Of a stretch of DNA of 64,000 nucleotides, positions 19,758 to 29,333 are shown one piece after another. Numbering within the stretch: the stretch's first letter is position 1; each line of letters opens with the position of its first letter. The stretch is from Maribacter luteus (lineage in GTDB: Bacteria > Bacteroidota > Bacteroidia > Flavobacteriales > Flavobacteriaceae): the NCBI RefSeq assembly GCF_009674825.1, contig NZ_WKJH01000021.1, positions 95,034 to 159,033 of the forward strand, written 5' to 3'. The position numbers and the translations under genes were made by a program. A model generated the notes under the pieces. It was not told the origin of the DNA. It worked only from the letters and a program-made list of their open reading frames with translations, and did no database searches.

Positions 19758-22529
19758 ATGGAAGAAGCAATAACACTTAAGAGCGTAGAGAAGGAAATGG
19801 GTAAGGCTTTTAAGGGGCTTAGGTTTTTACTAGAGGCCTTACATGAAGTATTGGTTGAGAACGGTGAACGTGAAATTGCGAAATCAATTCCATGGATCAA
19901 TGAGGGGCAGCTTCAGGAAGTACCCATTACCCCTAAAACCCTTCAATTGTATTCCCTAATATTTCAATTGGTGAATATGGTCGAGATCAATAATGCCGTG
20001 CAGAAGCGAAGGGCTTTGGAAGAAAGCGATCTAGCTGGTGTTAATGGTCTATGGGCTTCAAACCTTAAATCTTTAAAAGAAGCGGGTATGGGGGAAAACG
20101 AGGTCATACCTATTTTGAAGGAAATCTCAGTTGAACCGGTTCTAACTGCGCACCCTACCGAGGCTAAGAGGGCTACGGTATTGGAACATCATCGTGAGCT
20201 TTACCTTCTTTTGGTGAAAATGGAGAATACCATGTATTCCCAGTATGAGAAAGCCAATATCAGGAATACCATAAAACTTAGTTTATACCGTCTTTGGAAG
20301 ACAGGTGAGATATATTTGGAAAAACCCGATGTAGAATCGGAATTGAGAAATATTGTACATTATTTGGTCAATGTATTTCCCGAGGTCATTCCCATCATTG
20401 ATCAGCGATTAGTACAGGCTGCTCAGATATTGGACATGAATAAGGGAGCAATACAAAGCAGCCATGCCTATCCTAAGATTACTTTTGGTAACTGGGTGGG
20501 TGGTGATCGTGACGGCCATCCTTTGGTGACAGCAGATGTAACCCAGAATACTTTACTGCACTTACGGCTCAATGCTTTTGTGGTCATAAGCAGAAAACTA
20601 AACGAGTTGGTTAGGCGACTTAGTTTTAGTATTCCTTTGGAGGGTTGCTCCAAACCTTACCAAACCCGTGTCCTAGAGATGGTTTCTGAATTGGGAGACG
20701 AAAGAGGAAATAGGGTTTTGGGAAGAAATACAGGGGAAGCGTTTAGGCAAATTATTTCTTTGATGTTGGCGAAATTGCCAGTAGACACAGAACGTGGCCA
20801 TGCGACCAAATTATCCAATACCAAAGGGGCCTATATACATTCTTCCCAGTTAAGATCCGATCTAGGGTTGTTGCAAAATGAATTGTTAAGTTATGGGGCT
20901 AAATCAGTCGCATATGAAGATGTGACTTCCGCTTTGCGTATTGTCGAGGTTTTCGGTTTTCATCTTGCTGCATTGGATATACGTCAAAACAGTACATTTC
21001 ATGATAAGGCCATAGAGCAGTTACTGAAAGCGGCCCATTGGGAGCAAAGTTCTTTTAGTGAATGGAATGAAGAAAAGAGGACTGCCTTTTTGTTAAAGGA
21101 GCTACAGCATGCCAGGCCGTTTGTACACTTTAAAACCCCATTGGATAAGGAGGCCAAAGCGGTTATGGAATGTTATAGAACCATTGAGGAGCATACGGCA
21201 ACTTATGGTTTTAACTGTATAGGGTCGTTTATCGTAAGTATGACGCGTTCTTTCTCTGATCTAATGACCGTTTATCTCTTGGCCAAGGAAGCCGGACTCA
21301 CATTTATGTCAGACGATGGATTGGTTTCTAAAATGCACGTGGTGCCGCTTTTGGAAACGATAGAAGATTTAAAGAACGGTCCCGTTATTCTGGCGGAATA
21401 CTTTTTGAACCCGATTGTTCAGCGTTCTCTAAAATACCAACAAGAGCAACAAGGACTGTCTAGACCTATGCAACAGATCATGATAGGCTATAGTGACAGT
21501 AATAAGGATGGAGGTATCATGTCCAGTAATTGGCAGTTGTACAAAGCCCAATACAAATTAGCACAGTTAGGGGAAGAGTATAATATAGACATTCGGTTCT
21601 TTCATGGTAAGGGTGGATCTATAAGTAGGGGTTCGGGTCCTACGCATTATTTTATCAAGGCACTTCCTTTTAAATCGCCAAATGGTAATATGCGACTGAC
21701 AGAGCAAGGGGAGACCATTGCCCAGAAATATGCGCACAAGATGAATGCGGCCTTCAATTTGGAGTTGTTGGTAGCAAATACATTGACTAAAACATTAATG
21801 GATAATAATAGTGAGCGTAGCTATCATGAAAATGCAACTATTATCGAGTGGTTGGCCCAAGAGAGTAAAAACCAATATGCAAATCTTATAAATTCTGAAG
21901 GTTTTATAGAATATTTTAGGACCGCCACACCTATAGATGCTATTGAAACCAGTAAAATCGGTTCTAGGCCATCAAAAAGGACCGGCGCCAATACCTTGGC
22001 AGATTTAAGGGCCATACCTTGGGTGTTTTCTTGGAGCCAGGCGAGCTACCATATGACGAGTTGGTACGGATTGGGGTCGGCCTTGGAAAAATTGAAGACC
22101 ACAAAGCCATCAGAATATGAAGAGCTTAAAAAAGCCCTGGAAACAGATGCATTTCTTAAATATGTATTTACGAATGTTGACAGTAGTCTTGTTGCAACCG
22201 ATGAGAAAACGATGGAAATGTATTCTGAATTGGTGCCCAATGCGGAATTAAAGAATAAGTTTTTATCAAAATTCTTGGCAGAGTTGAAATTGATGCATTT
22301 TTATATGGATGACCTTACGGGTAAACGAATAGAGGAAAGGAGAAAGGATCTTTACTATTCCAATCACCTAAGGGCTCCTCTGATGGATAGGTTGCATAAA
22401 AAGCAGATAGAACTTTTAGGCAAATGGAGGGTAGAAAAAACTGAAAACCCGGAAGCGGCCCAAAAGACCCAGATAGAACTGATGTTGACTATCAATGCCA
22501 TAGCAGGCGCCAATCGAAATACCGGTTGA
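19758..22529 (+). CDS. ppc: Phosphoenolpyruvate carboxylase
   Basis: The 923-residue product carries the PEPC signatures: catalytic His132 in VLTAHPTEAKR, 'GGDRDGHPLVT', GYSDSNKDGG, and the glycine loop FHGKGGSISRGSGPTH (from residue 615). The C-terminus NAIAGANRNTG holds the usual terminal NTG. It adds bicarbonate to phosphoenolpyruvate to form oxaloacetate and refills the TCA cycle; mdh in the same window uses that product. It is slightly longer than E. coli Ppc (883). It converges with a GNAT gene 35 bases away and no hairpin lies between. Confidence 0.97.
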   Translation: MEEAITLKSVEKEMGKAFKGLRFLLEALHEVLVENGEREIAKSIPWINEGQLQEVPITPKTLQLYSLIFQLVNMVEINNAVQKRRALEESDLAGVNGLWASNLKSLKEAGMGENEVIPILKEISVEPVLTAHPTEAKRATVLEHHRELYLLLVKMENTMYSQYEKANIRNTIKLSLYRLWKTGEIYLEKPDVESELRNIVHYLVNVFPEVIPIIDQRLVQAAQILDMNKGAIQSSHAYPKITFGNWVGGDRDGHPLVTADVTQNTLLHLRLNAFVVISRKLNELVRRLSFSIPLEGCSKPYQTRVLEMVSELGDERGNRVLGRNTGEAFRQIISLMLAKLPVDTERGHATKLSNTKGAYIHSSQLRSDLGLLQNELLSYGAKSVAYEDVTSALRIVEVFGFHLAALDIRQNSTFHDKAIEQLLKAAHWEQSSFSEWNEEKRTAFLLKELQHARPFVHFKTPLDKEAKAVMECYRTIEEHTATYGFNCIGSFIVSMTRSFSDLMTVYLLAKEAGLTFMSDDGLVSKMHVVPLLETIEDLKNGPVILAEYFLNPIVQRSLKYQQEQQGLSRPMQQIMIGYSDSNKDGGIMSSNWQLYKAQYKLAQLGEEYNIDIRFFHGKGGSISRGSGPTHYFIKALPFKSPNGNMRLTEQGETIAQKYAHKMNAAFNLELLVANTLTKTLMDNNSERSYHENATIIEWLAQESKNQYANLINSEGFIEYFRTATPIDAIETSKIGSRPSKRTGANTLADLRAIPWVFSWSQASYHMTSWYGLGSALEKLKTTKPSEYEELKKALETDAFLKYVFTNVDSSLVATDEKTMEMYSELVPNAELKNKFLSKFLAELKLMHFYMDDLTGKRIEERRKDLYYSNHLRAPLMDRLHKKQIELLGKWRVEKTENPEAAQKTQIELMLTINAIAGANRNTG

Positions 22530-22564
22530 TCAATGGCTGGATTATTCTTTAAATGTTGAAGCCA

Positions 22565-23092
22565 TTAAGCTTTTTCTACGGTTACCCTGTATATATGAAC
22601 GGGATTGTCTTTGTAGGTAGTTGTCTTGTCCAATAACATGCCGTTTTTAAGTGCTACTTGTTGGGATGGCTTGTTATCTATATGAATGATCGATATCAAT
22701 GACTTGGCCAAGTTATGCTCAAAGGCGAAAGATTTGCATTTTATTGCGGCCTCGGTCGCATAGCCCATGTTTCTAAAAGGTCGGAGTAAAGAATACCCGA
22801 TTTCTAGCTCTTCAATATCATCAACGGTTTGTGTAAGGAGTCCGCATTGCCCAATAAAAGTTCCATTCTCTTTTAGGATAAGGGCGTTCATGTCTCCTAG
22901 ATTGTTCCTGTAACGATAGAAGGCTTTCTCAAACCAATTTTCACAGGCCTGCACGGGGTTCTTTATTTCTTCGGACCAATATTGAAAACTTGATGGGTCT
23001 GAATAGTATGGGAGCCAAAGGTCAAAATCTGAAGGCAATAATTTTCTATAGGTCAATCTTTCAGATGTCTCTCCATGTAAAAGATAATCCAT
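22565..23092 (-). CDS. GNAT family N-acetyltransferase
   Basis: A 175-residue acetyltransferase of the RimJ/RimL-like type: 'SERLTYRKLLPSDFDLWLPYYSDPSS', then 'IGQCGLLTQTV', 'ELEIGYSLLRPFRNMGYATEAAIKC' (the acetyl-CoA loop lies in RNMGYATEA) and 'NKPSQQVALKNGM'. I chose the ATG at 23092 because the longer frame from 23128 would overlap the DUF192 gene by about 30 bases; with this start the two genes are 4 bases apart. It should acetylate an amine, but the substrate is unknown. It is last in the lgt-DUF192-GNAT run. Confidence 0.87.
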   Translation of the reverse strand: MDYLLHGETSERLTYRKLLPSDFDLWLPYYSDPSSFQYWSEEIKNPVQACENWFEKAFYRYRNNLGDMNALILKENGTFIGQCGLLTQTVDDIEELEIGYSLLRPFRNMGYATEAAIKCKSFAFEHNLAKSLISIIHIDNKPSQQVALKNGMLLDKTTTYKDNPVHIYRVTVEKA

Positions 23093-23096
23093 TAGT

Positions 23097-23591
23097 TTAA
23101 TCTTTCGTGAACTCGACCCTATCGCCAACCTCTAATAACCATTCTTCCGCAAGACCGGCATTGATTTCCAATGCATATTTTACGGGCACCTGGGATGGCA
23201 AGGTTTTTTCGTCAAAAGGTTGGGCATTTTCCTGAAAACTGGCAATCTTCATATTCTCACCGATAAATACGATATCCAAACCGATTTCGGTGTTTTTCAT
23301 ATGAAAGTAATGTTGTCTCACATCAGGAAATATAAATAACATTCCATGGTTTTTGGCCATACTTTTTCGGTACATGAGACCGGTTTCGGTCTCATAATCC
23401 GTTTCGGCGATTTCTATGTCCAAATTGGTTAGGACAGAATCGGTCTGCGCTTTGTAAATGGTCAACGTACCCTCTTTGGTAAAAGAGATTTTTTCTGTTT
23501 TAATGGTTTTTTTGGTTTCTTCCTTGCAGGAAACGAAAAATACCGAGATACTTAAGAAAAGCAGTAATAAGAGGCTGTGTTTTTTCATCAT
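23097..23591 (-). CDS. DUF192 lipoprotein
   Basis: A 164-residue protein with a lipobox (FVSC, Cys22) followed by a Glu/Lys stretch and then a DUF192 domain: 'ETGLMYRKSMAKNHGMLFIFPD', 'FHMKNTEIGLDIVFI' and 'VKYALEINAG'. DUF192 proteins are small beta-rich domains of unknown function. It is located 32 bases after lgt, so an exported lipoprotein is encoded right after the enzyme that lipidates such proteins. The adjacency may simply reflect operon structure. Confidence 0.9.
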   Translation of the reverse strand: MMKKHSLLLLLFLSISVFFVSCKEETKKTIKTEKISFTKEGTLTIYKAQTDSVLTNLDIEIAETDYETETGLMYRKSMAKNHGMLFIFPDVRQHYFHMKNTEIGLDIVFIGENMKIASFQENAQPFDEKTLPSQVPVKYALEINAGLAEEWLLEVGDRVEFTKD

Positions 23592-23623
23592 ACAATGTTT
23601 GTAAAGGCCAGGTTGAATACCGA

Positions 23624-24586
23624 CTATGAATTTTTGGCACTAGGTCTCAACATAAAATAAAGACCGATTATAATGAAAGGAATGCTTAACCATTGCCCTG
23701 TGGATAATAGGCCTAGTGTTTCCTCAAAACCACCCTGACTTTTCTTAACAAATTCTACAAAGAACCTTATGGTCCATAGTATAACCAGGAACAGTCCAAA
23801 AAGATATCCCAATTTATCCTTTTTATCGGTTTTCCAATAAAGGAAGTATAATAGGATAAAGAGGAAAATATAACACACCCCTTCGTACAATTGGGCAGGA
23901 TGTCTATACGGAATCTGATTTAGGTACTCGGCAAATTCAGCTTTATGTGCAATAGCGTCATAAGCGGCATTCACCGTTTTTTCTTTGGTAACGGCCATGG
24001 CTTTCTGCGGGTGCATGTCATCGGAATCCCGAATGAACTTGGTGGCGAAAATGAAGGATTCATCGGTAACTTTGCCATTGATCTCTGAATTGAAAAAGTT
24101 GCCCAAACGAACAAAAAAAGCTCCGATGGATACGGGTATTACCAATCGGTCCAAAATCCAAAGTAATTTGAATTCAGGAAATTTTCTCGTGTACAAGTAC
24201 ATACCTATGATAACCCCTATTGCAGCCCCATGGCTTGCCAATCCTGTGAAACCAGTAAATTCATAACCATTTATGATCCCGAACAGGGTGCTGCCTGCAC
24301 TTTCTCGAATGGGTAAAAGTATTTCCGCTATATGATTTTTATAATATGGCCAATCGTAGAAAAAAACGTGCCCTAAACGCGCACCGAGCATTGTGGCCAA
24401 AACGGTATGTATGAAAAGCGAATCAAGCTGTTCAACGGACTTTTTTTCGTTGGAGAAAATACGTTTCATGATGAACCACCCCACTGCAAAGGCGATAATC
24501 CATAATAAATTGTAATATTTTATCTGAAGGAAACCGATTTTGAACAAAGTATCGTTCGGATTCCAAATGAGGCCTAAAAAGTGCAT
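23624..24586 (-). CDS. lgt: Prolipoprotein diacylglyceryl transferase
   Basis: A 320-residue polytopic membrane protein with about seven segments. 'LASHGAAIGVIIG' carries the conserved histidine-glycine motif and 'RLGNFFNSEINGKV' the Lgt signature. 'YRHPAQLYEGVCYI' near residue 225 is also family-typical. It moves diacylglycerol from phosphatidylglycerol onto the lipobox cysteine, so it acts on the many lipoproteins in this window. An internal loop (about 180-220) is longer than in E. coli Lgt (291 residues). Confidence 0.96.
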   Translation of the reverse strand: MHFLGLIWNPNDTLFKIGFLQIKYYNLLWIIAFAVGWFIMKRIFSNEKKSVEQLDSLFIHTVLATMLGARLGHVFFYDWPYYKNHIAEILLPIRESAGSTLFGIINGYEFTGFTGLASHGAAIGVIIGMYLYTRKFPEFKLLWILDRLVIPVSIGAFFVRLGNFFNSEINGKVTDESFIFATKFIRDSDDMHPQKAMAVTKEKTVNAAYDAIAHKAEFAEYLNQIPYRHPAQLYEGVCYIFLFILLYFLYWKTDKKDKLGYLFGLFLVILWTIRFFVEFVKKSQGGFEETLGLLSTGQWLSIPFIIIGLYFMLRPSAKNS

Positions 24587-24828
24587 ATGTAAAATTTGAA
24601 AAGCTAAGATAATAAAATAGATGGGCTAGACCGCTACGCTTTTAGAAAATAGATATAAGACTGATATTATCATATTAAATTTTTTCCATTTTTGTTATGA
24701 GAGTTCTAATTGTTTTCAATTAAGTACTCAAAATAAATCGGGTTACTTTTTTAGGTTGTCCTCAGAAGGAGAGGGTAATTCAGGGTTTTCATATTGGTGC
24801 TTGGAACTTGATTTTGGGATTTGTCTTT

Positions 24829-25068
24829 TTATGGTACGGGGTCGTAACCTTTACCGCCCCATGGGTGACAACTGAAGATTCGTTTTAATGCCAGCCATCC
24901 ACCTTTGAACAAACCATGCTTTTGTAAGGCTTCTACGGTGTATTGGGAACAGGTAGGGGAGTATCGGCATGTTGCCGGAGTATAAGGGGATATGGCATAT
25001 TGGTAAAATCGCACCAATAATATAAAAGGGGCAATCAGAATTTTTTTTAAAGTAATTTTCGATGCCAT
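24829..25068 (-). CDS. yidD: Membrane protein insertion efficiency factor YidD
   Basis: A 79-residue protein with the whole family pattern: '[20 protein letters not shown]' followed by [12 protein letters not shown] and '[17 protein letters not shown]'. It helps YidC insert membrane proteins and is peripheral to the inner membrane. It begins 36 bases after cysS and probably belongs to the folE-cysS-yidD run; a 242-base gap without visible features separates it from lgt. Confidence 0.95.
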   Translation of the reverse strand: MASKITLKKILIAPFILLVRFYQYAISPYTPATCRYSPTCSQYTVEALQKHGLFKGGWLALKRIFSCHPWGGKGYDPVP

Positions 25069-25104
25069 ATCCTTATGAAATCGGATTTATTCCTTGTTAA
25101 GTGT

Positions 25105-26586
25105 TCAGGATACGCTGAACGTAGTCCCTTCTTTGCCGTCTTTCAACTGAATTCCCATGGCCGACAACTGGTCACGTATTTTATCGGAAGTCGAAAAATC
25201 CCTATTGCTTCGGGCTTCGTTTCGTAGTTCGATCAATAATTCAACAACACCTTGTAGTTTGTTCGAATCTTGGTTACTTTCCGTTTTATGTTCCAAGCCC
25301 AATACATCAAATATGAAATCGCTCATGGTTTGTTGTAAAAGGTCTTTGTCAGTTGAGGTTATCTTTTCTTTTCCTTCTTTGATCAGATTGATGTGTTTTA
25401 CCCCCTCGAATAAATGTGCGATTAGAATAGGTGTATTAAAATCGTCATTCATGGCGTCATAACATTTCTGTCTCCATCCGGGAACATCGAAATCGGATAT
25501 TGTGTCGGTTTCAAGATTCTTAAGGTTGTCAAAAGCATCCATTAATCTATGGTATCCTTTCTCGGAGGCTAATAGCGCATCATTGCTTAAGTCCAAAATA
25601 CTGGTATAGTGGGCCTGCATCATGAAAAACCGGACTACGGAGGGCGAGAAAGGTTTACTTAATATGGTGTTTTCCCCTGAGAAAATTTCCCCAGGTAGTA
25701 TATTGTTCCCCGTGGATTTTGCCATTTTCTTTCCGTTCATGGTCAGCATATTGGCATGTAACCAATAGTTGACGGGAGAATGGCCATTACTGGCTTCGGC
25801 CTGGGCAATTTCGCATTCATGATGTGGGAATTTCAAATCCATTCCACCACCATGGATATCGAAGGTTTCCCCAAGATATTTTGTGCTCATTGCCGTACAT
25901 TCCAAATGCCATCCTGGAAAACCGTCTCCCCATGGGGAAGGCCAGCGCATAATATGTTGCGGCTCGGCTTTTTTCCAAAGGGCAAAATCCTGAGGATTTT
26001 TTTTCTCGCTCTGTGCGGCCAATTCCCGGGTATTGGCAATCATGTCTTCCAATTTCCTGCCACTCAATTTTCCATACTCAAATGTGTCATTGAATTTTTT
26101 AACATCAAAATAAACGGAACCGTTGATTTCATAGGCATATCCTTTTTCAAGAATTTCTTTTATGATTTCCAACTGTTCTATAATGTGGCCGGTTGCCGTG
26201 GGTTCGATACTTGGTGGTAAAAAATTGAATTGATCCAAGATGTAATGAAAGTCAACGGTATAACGTTGTACGACTTCCATTGGTTCAATTTTCTCCAATC
26301 TTGCCTTTTTTGCAATCTTATCCTCACCTTCATCCGCATCATCTACCAAATGACCTGCGTCGGTAATGTTACGAACATAGCGGACCTTATAGCCTAAATG
26401 ACGCAAATACCTGAAAATCATGTCGAAGGACATAAAAGTTCGGCAGTTGCCCAAATGTACATTACTATAAACTGTTGGGCCACAGACATACATGCCTACA
26501 TGACCTTCGTTTATGGGTTTGAATATTTCCTTTTTACCACTAAGTGAATTGGTGATCTTTAGGGTTTGTTCCTGGTACAATTGCAT
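25105..26586 (-). CDS. cysS: Cysteine-tRNA ligase
   Basis: A 493-residue class I synthetase. The zinc ligand Cys35 lies in YVCGPTVY, the HIGH motif is HLGN (44-47), and the KMSKS motif appears as KMAKS (about 281-285). '[10 protein letters not shown]' and '[10 protein letters not shown]' supply further zinc ligands. It charges tRNA-Cys in the cytoplasm. It is 15 bases from folE upstream and 36 from yidD downstream. Confidence 0.97.
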   Translation of the reverse strand: MQLYQEQTLKITNSLSGKKEIFKPINEGHVGMYVCGPTVYSNVHLGNCRTFMSFDMIFRYLRHLGYKVRYVRNITDAGHLVDDADEGEDKIAKKARLEKIEPMEVVQRYTVDFHYILDQFNFLPPSIEPTATGHIIEQLEIIKEILEKGYAYEINGSVYFDVKKFNDTFEYGKLSGRKLEDMIANTRELAAQSEKKNPQDFALWKKAEPQHIMRWPSPWGDGFPGWHLECTAMSTKYLGETFDIHGGGMDLKFPHHECEIAQAEASNGHSPVNYWLHANMLTMNGKKMAKSTGNNILPGEIFSGENTILSKPFSPSVVRFFMMQAHYTSILDLSNDALLASEKGYHRLMDAFDNLKNLETDTISDFDVPGWRQKCYDAMNDDFNTPILIAHLFEGVKHINLIKEGKEKITSTDKDLLQQTMSDFIFDVLGLEHKTESNQDSNKLQGVVELLIELRNEARSNRDFSTSDKIRDQLSAMGIQLKDGKEGTTFSVS

Positions 26587-26601
26587 TTTGGCGAAAGAAG
26601 A

Positions 26602-27282
26602 TTAAAACTTTGTTTCTAGATTCAAGTATTCCAAAAATTCGCTTCGAAGGGCTTCGTTTTTGAATTTACCTCCGTATTCCGCGGTTACGGTACTACTTTC
26701 TATATCCCTGATTCCTCTGGAATTTACACATAAATGTTTGGCATCGATAACGCAGGCCACGTCTTCAGTATTCAAAACCCTTTGGAGTTCCCGAACTATC
26801 TGAATGGTAAGACGTTCCTGTACTTGCGGCCGTTTTGCATAATAGTCTACAATACGGTTCATTTTTGAAAGTCCAACAACATTGCCATTACTGATGTAGG
26901 CTACATGCGCCCTACCGACTATGGGCAATAAATGGTGTTCACAAGTAGAATACAGTGTAATGTTCTTTTCAACCAACATTTCACCATACTTATATTTATT
27001 GTCAAAGGTAGAGGAGTTGGGTTTTTTCTTCGGGTCTAGCCCACTGAAAATTTCCTTTACGAACATTTTGGCTACCCGGTTAGGGGTGCCCATTAGACTA
27101 TCGTCTTCCAGGTCAAGGCCTAAAGTGAGCATTATCTCTCGTACGTTGGTCCTTATTCGTTCCATCTTTTCATCATCACTCAATACAAACGCATCCTCAC
27201 GTAGTGGAGTGTCCTCGGCAGAAGAAACATGGTCGTTTCCCATTTCCTCATATTGCTCTTCCAATGTGCTGTCAATTTTCAT
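26602..27282 (-). CDS. folE: GTP cyclohydrolase I
   Basis: A 226-residue protein with zinc ligands Cys114 and His117 in STCEHHLLP and Cys185 in DAKHLCVNSRG, plus 'GLSKMNRIVDYYAKRPQVQE'. It converts GTP to dihydroneopterin triphosphate, the first step to folate. folP, a later step, is encoded 19 kb away in this window. The first 35 residues are an acidic tail without similarity to the core. On the minus strand TATCTTTG lies about 21 bases upstream of the start. Confidence 0.96.
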   Translation of the reverse strand: MKIDSTLEEQYEEMGNDHVSSAEDTPLREDAFVLSDDEKMERIRTNVREIMLTLGLDLEDDSLMGTPNRVAKMFVKEIFSGLDPKKKPNSSTFDNKYKYGEMLVEKNITLYSTCEHHLLPIVGRAHVAYISNGNVVGLSKMNRIVDYYAKRPQVQERLTIQIVRELQRVLNTEDVACVIDAKHLCVNSRGIRDIESSTVTAEYGGKFKNEALRSEFLEYLNLETKF

Positions 27283-27303
27283 TTAAAAAACTTTAAAGAA
27301 CGG

Positions 27304-27311
27304 CAAAGATA
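27304..27311 (-). promoter_or_regulatory. Possible -7 element for folE-cysS-yidD
   Basis: The minus strand reads TATCTTTG, a full match to TAnnTTTG, about 21 bases before the folE start. No TTG occurs at the expected distance. Confidence 0.4.
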
Positions 27312-27415
27312 TACATTATATGGCACTTTATAGTTGTATTGACCTAATACACAACATAAATTAGTGTTAAGGGAAATTGCCGGTTATTTTTATGTTCTAG
27401 TAGCTTAAACGATGT

Positions 27416-29224
27416 ATGAAGCATAAGGGTATTTGGATTTGTTTAACCTTCATGTTGGGGATTTCCCGTGCTTTCGCGCAGGTAGCTCCCGATTGTGGCA
27501 ACGCCGTGCCTATTTGTAATAGTACTCCCATAAATGGGGGTACTCAAGGATTTGGGGTCGATGATTTTAATGGGGCCAGAAAGACCGGATGCCTTGAAGC
27601 AACTACTACTGGGGCTATAGAATCGAATTCTGCTTGGTATCGTTTTAGGACTGGGGCCTCGGGCCAGTTGGGTTTTAATATTGGCTTTGATGATTCGGAA
27701 GACTGGGATTTTGCTTTGTATAAAACGAATGATTGTAATGCTTTGGGTGAACCCGTTCGTTGTAATTTTTTTGATAATAAAGATGAAGATTCCTTTATGG
27801 GCGTGGGGGAGGATCCAACCGGTTCCGTAGCAAATCTCCAGTATGAGGATTGGCTCCAGGTAGAAGCGGGGGAGGACTACTATTTAATGATCAATAATTT
27901 CAGTAATAACAATTCAGGGTTTTCAATCCAGTTTTCCGGTAGTATTTTTGTAACGAATCCTTATGATGCTTTGGATTGTTCCATAATCAGTAACTTATTG
28001 GGGCCTCCCGTGGCTGCCTGTGAAAATGATATCATTACTTTGGACGCTTCTGCCGCAACGGCGGTTAACTACGATTGGTTTCAAGATGTAGGTAGTGGTT
28101 TCCAGGCTATTGTAGGTGAACATGGTTCTTTGCTCGAGGTGGTTTCCAATGGTACATATAGGGTCAATGCTGCACTTTCGGACGGTAGCTCAATTGTCAG
28201 TGATGTGCAAGTGAGCTTTTCGGCCAATCCTGTTGCGTTTCCCGTAGCCGACGATTCATCATGCTCAGGGGCAACGACCTATGACCTTTCACAAAAGGAT
28301 ATTGAGGTTTTGGGAACCCAGGATCCTTCAGCGTTTATTGTGAGTTACCACACGACCTTGGCTGATGCCGTTAATGGCATTGATTTTTTGCCTAAATCCT
28401 TGGAAACAGATAATAGTTCACAGACCATTTATGTGCGGGTCACCTCTTTAAGCAATCCCAAATGTTACGATGCGTCAAAATATTTTCAGTTGACCAATCT
28501 TGAATCCCCTGTGATGGATTTTGATACAGAGGTTTTTCTGTGTAATGGAAACCCAAGTATCGTTATAGGGGAAACCACACCTCCAGACCCAAACTATACC
28601 TATTTGTGGGATACAGGGGAGACTTCATCCAGTCTTGAGGTTTCTCAAGAAGGGACTTATTTGCTAACGGCAACTAATTCACAGGGAGGATTGTCCTGTA
28701 GTGATTCTAGGACTATTGTAGTTGCTAGGTCGGTAACACCTGTAATAACCAATGTGTTGATCGAAGATTTGCAAGCCAATAATAAAGTAACAGTTTTAAC
28801 GAATGTCACTGAAAATATAGAGTTTCAGTTAGATGAGGGGGATTTTCAAACATCTAATGTTTTTGTCGATGTTTTACCTGGTCCGCATACGATAACCATT
28901 AATGATATTAATGGCTGTGGAATGGTTTCCGAGGAGATTGTTGTGGTCGGATTTCAGAAATTCTTTACTCCAAACGGCGATGGTAAAAACGATTATTGGA
29001 ATATATTGGAGATTTCGGAACTAGAAAACCCTATTGTGAGTATCTACGACCGCTTTGGTAAATTGGTGAAAGTGCTTAATGCAAATACTATAGGATGGGA
29101 TGGTACATACAATGGGAAAGCACTGCCCTCATCTGATTATTGGTTTAAATTGAGTTATACGGATTCTAGTGGGGAACGGTCCTTCGCAAAATATATCAAT
29201 AATCACTTTTCTCTTAAAAGGTAG
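27416..29224 (+). CDS. Type IX secretion substrate, type B C-terminal signal (long paralogue)
   Basis: A 602-residue protein with a Sec signal (RAFAQ, cleavage near residue 22). An N-terminal beta domain (about 24-185; 'PDCGNAVPICNSTP', 'WYRFRTGASGQLGFNI', 'WDFALYKTNDC') is shared with the next gene. Ig-like or PKD-like repeats follow (about 195-450). The last 90 residues are the gliding-motility-associated type B signal: 'FFTPNGDGKNDYWNI', 'IYDRFGKLVKVL', 'GWDGTYNGKALPSSDYWFKL'. Type B substrates are exported by the type IX system and stay on the surface or are released. The cargo role is unknown, possibly an adhesin. Confidence 0.93.
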   Translation: MKHKGIWICLTFMLGISRAFAQVAPDCGNAVPICNSTPINGGTQGFGVDDFNGARKTGCLEATTTGAIESNSAWYRFRTGASGQLGFNIGFDDSEDWDFALYKTNDCNALGEPVRCNFFDNKDEDSFMGVGEDPTGSVANLQYEDWLQVEAGEDYYLMINNFSNNNSGFSIQFSGSIFVTNPYDALDCSIISNLLGPPVAACENDIITLDASAATAVNYDWFQDVGSGFQAIVGEHGSLLEVVSNGTYRVNAALSDGSSIVSDVQVSFSANPVAFPVADDSSCSGATTYDLSQKDIEVLGTQDPSAFIVSYHTTLADAVNGIDFLPKSLETDNSSQTIYVRVTSLSNPKCYDASKYFQLTNLESPVMDFDTEVFLCNGNPSIVIGETTPPDPNYTYLWDTGETSSSLEVSQEGTYLLTATNSQGGLSCSDSRTIVVARSVTPVITNVLIEDLQANNKVTVLTNVTENIEFQLDEGDFQTSNVFVDVLPGPHTITINDINGCGMVSEEIVVVGFQKFFTPNGDGKNDYWNILEISELENPIVSIYDRFGKLVKVLNANTIGWDGTYNGKALPSSDYWFKLSYTDSSGERSFAKYINNHFSLKR

Positions 29225-29333
29225 ATGCTTGTTAAATGATAATATCCCTGTATTTTATCGATTAACGACATAAAATTCCGTCAAAATATAATAAAATAGG
29301 GGTGCTAGAGTTATACTAGTTGTTACTGGTACA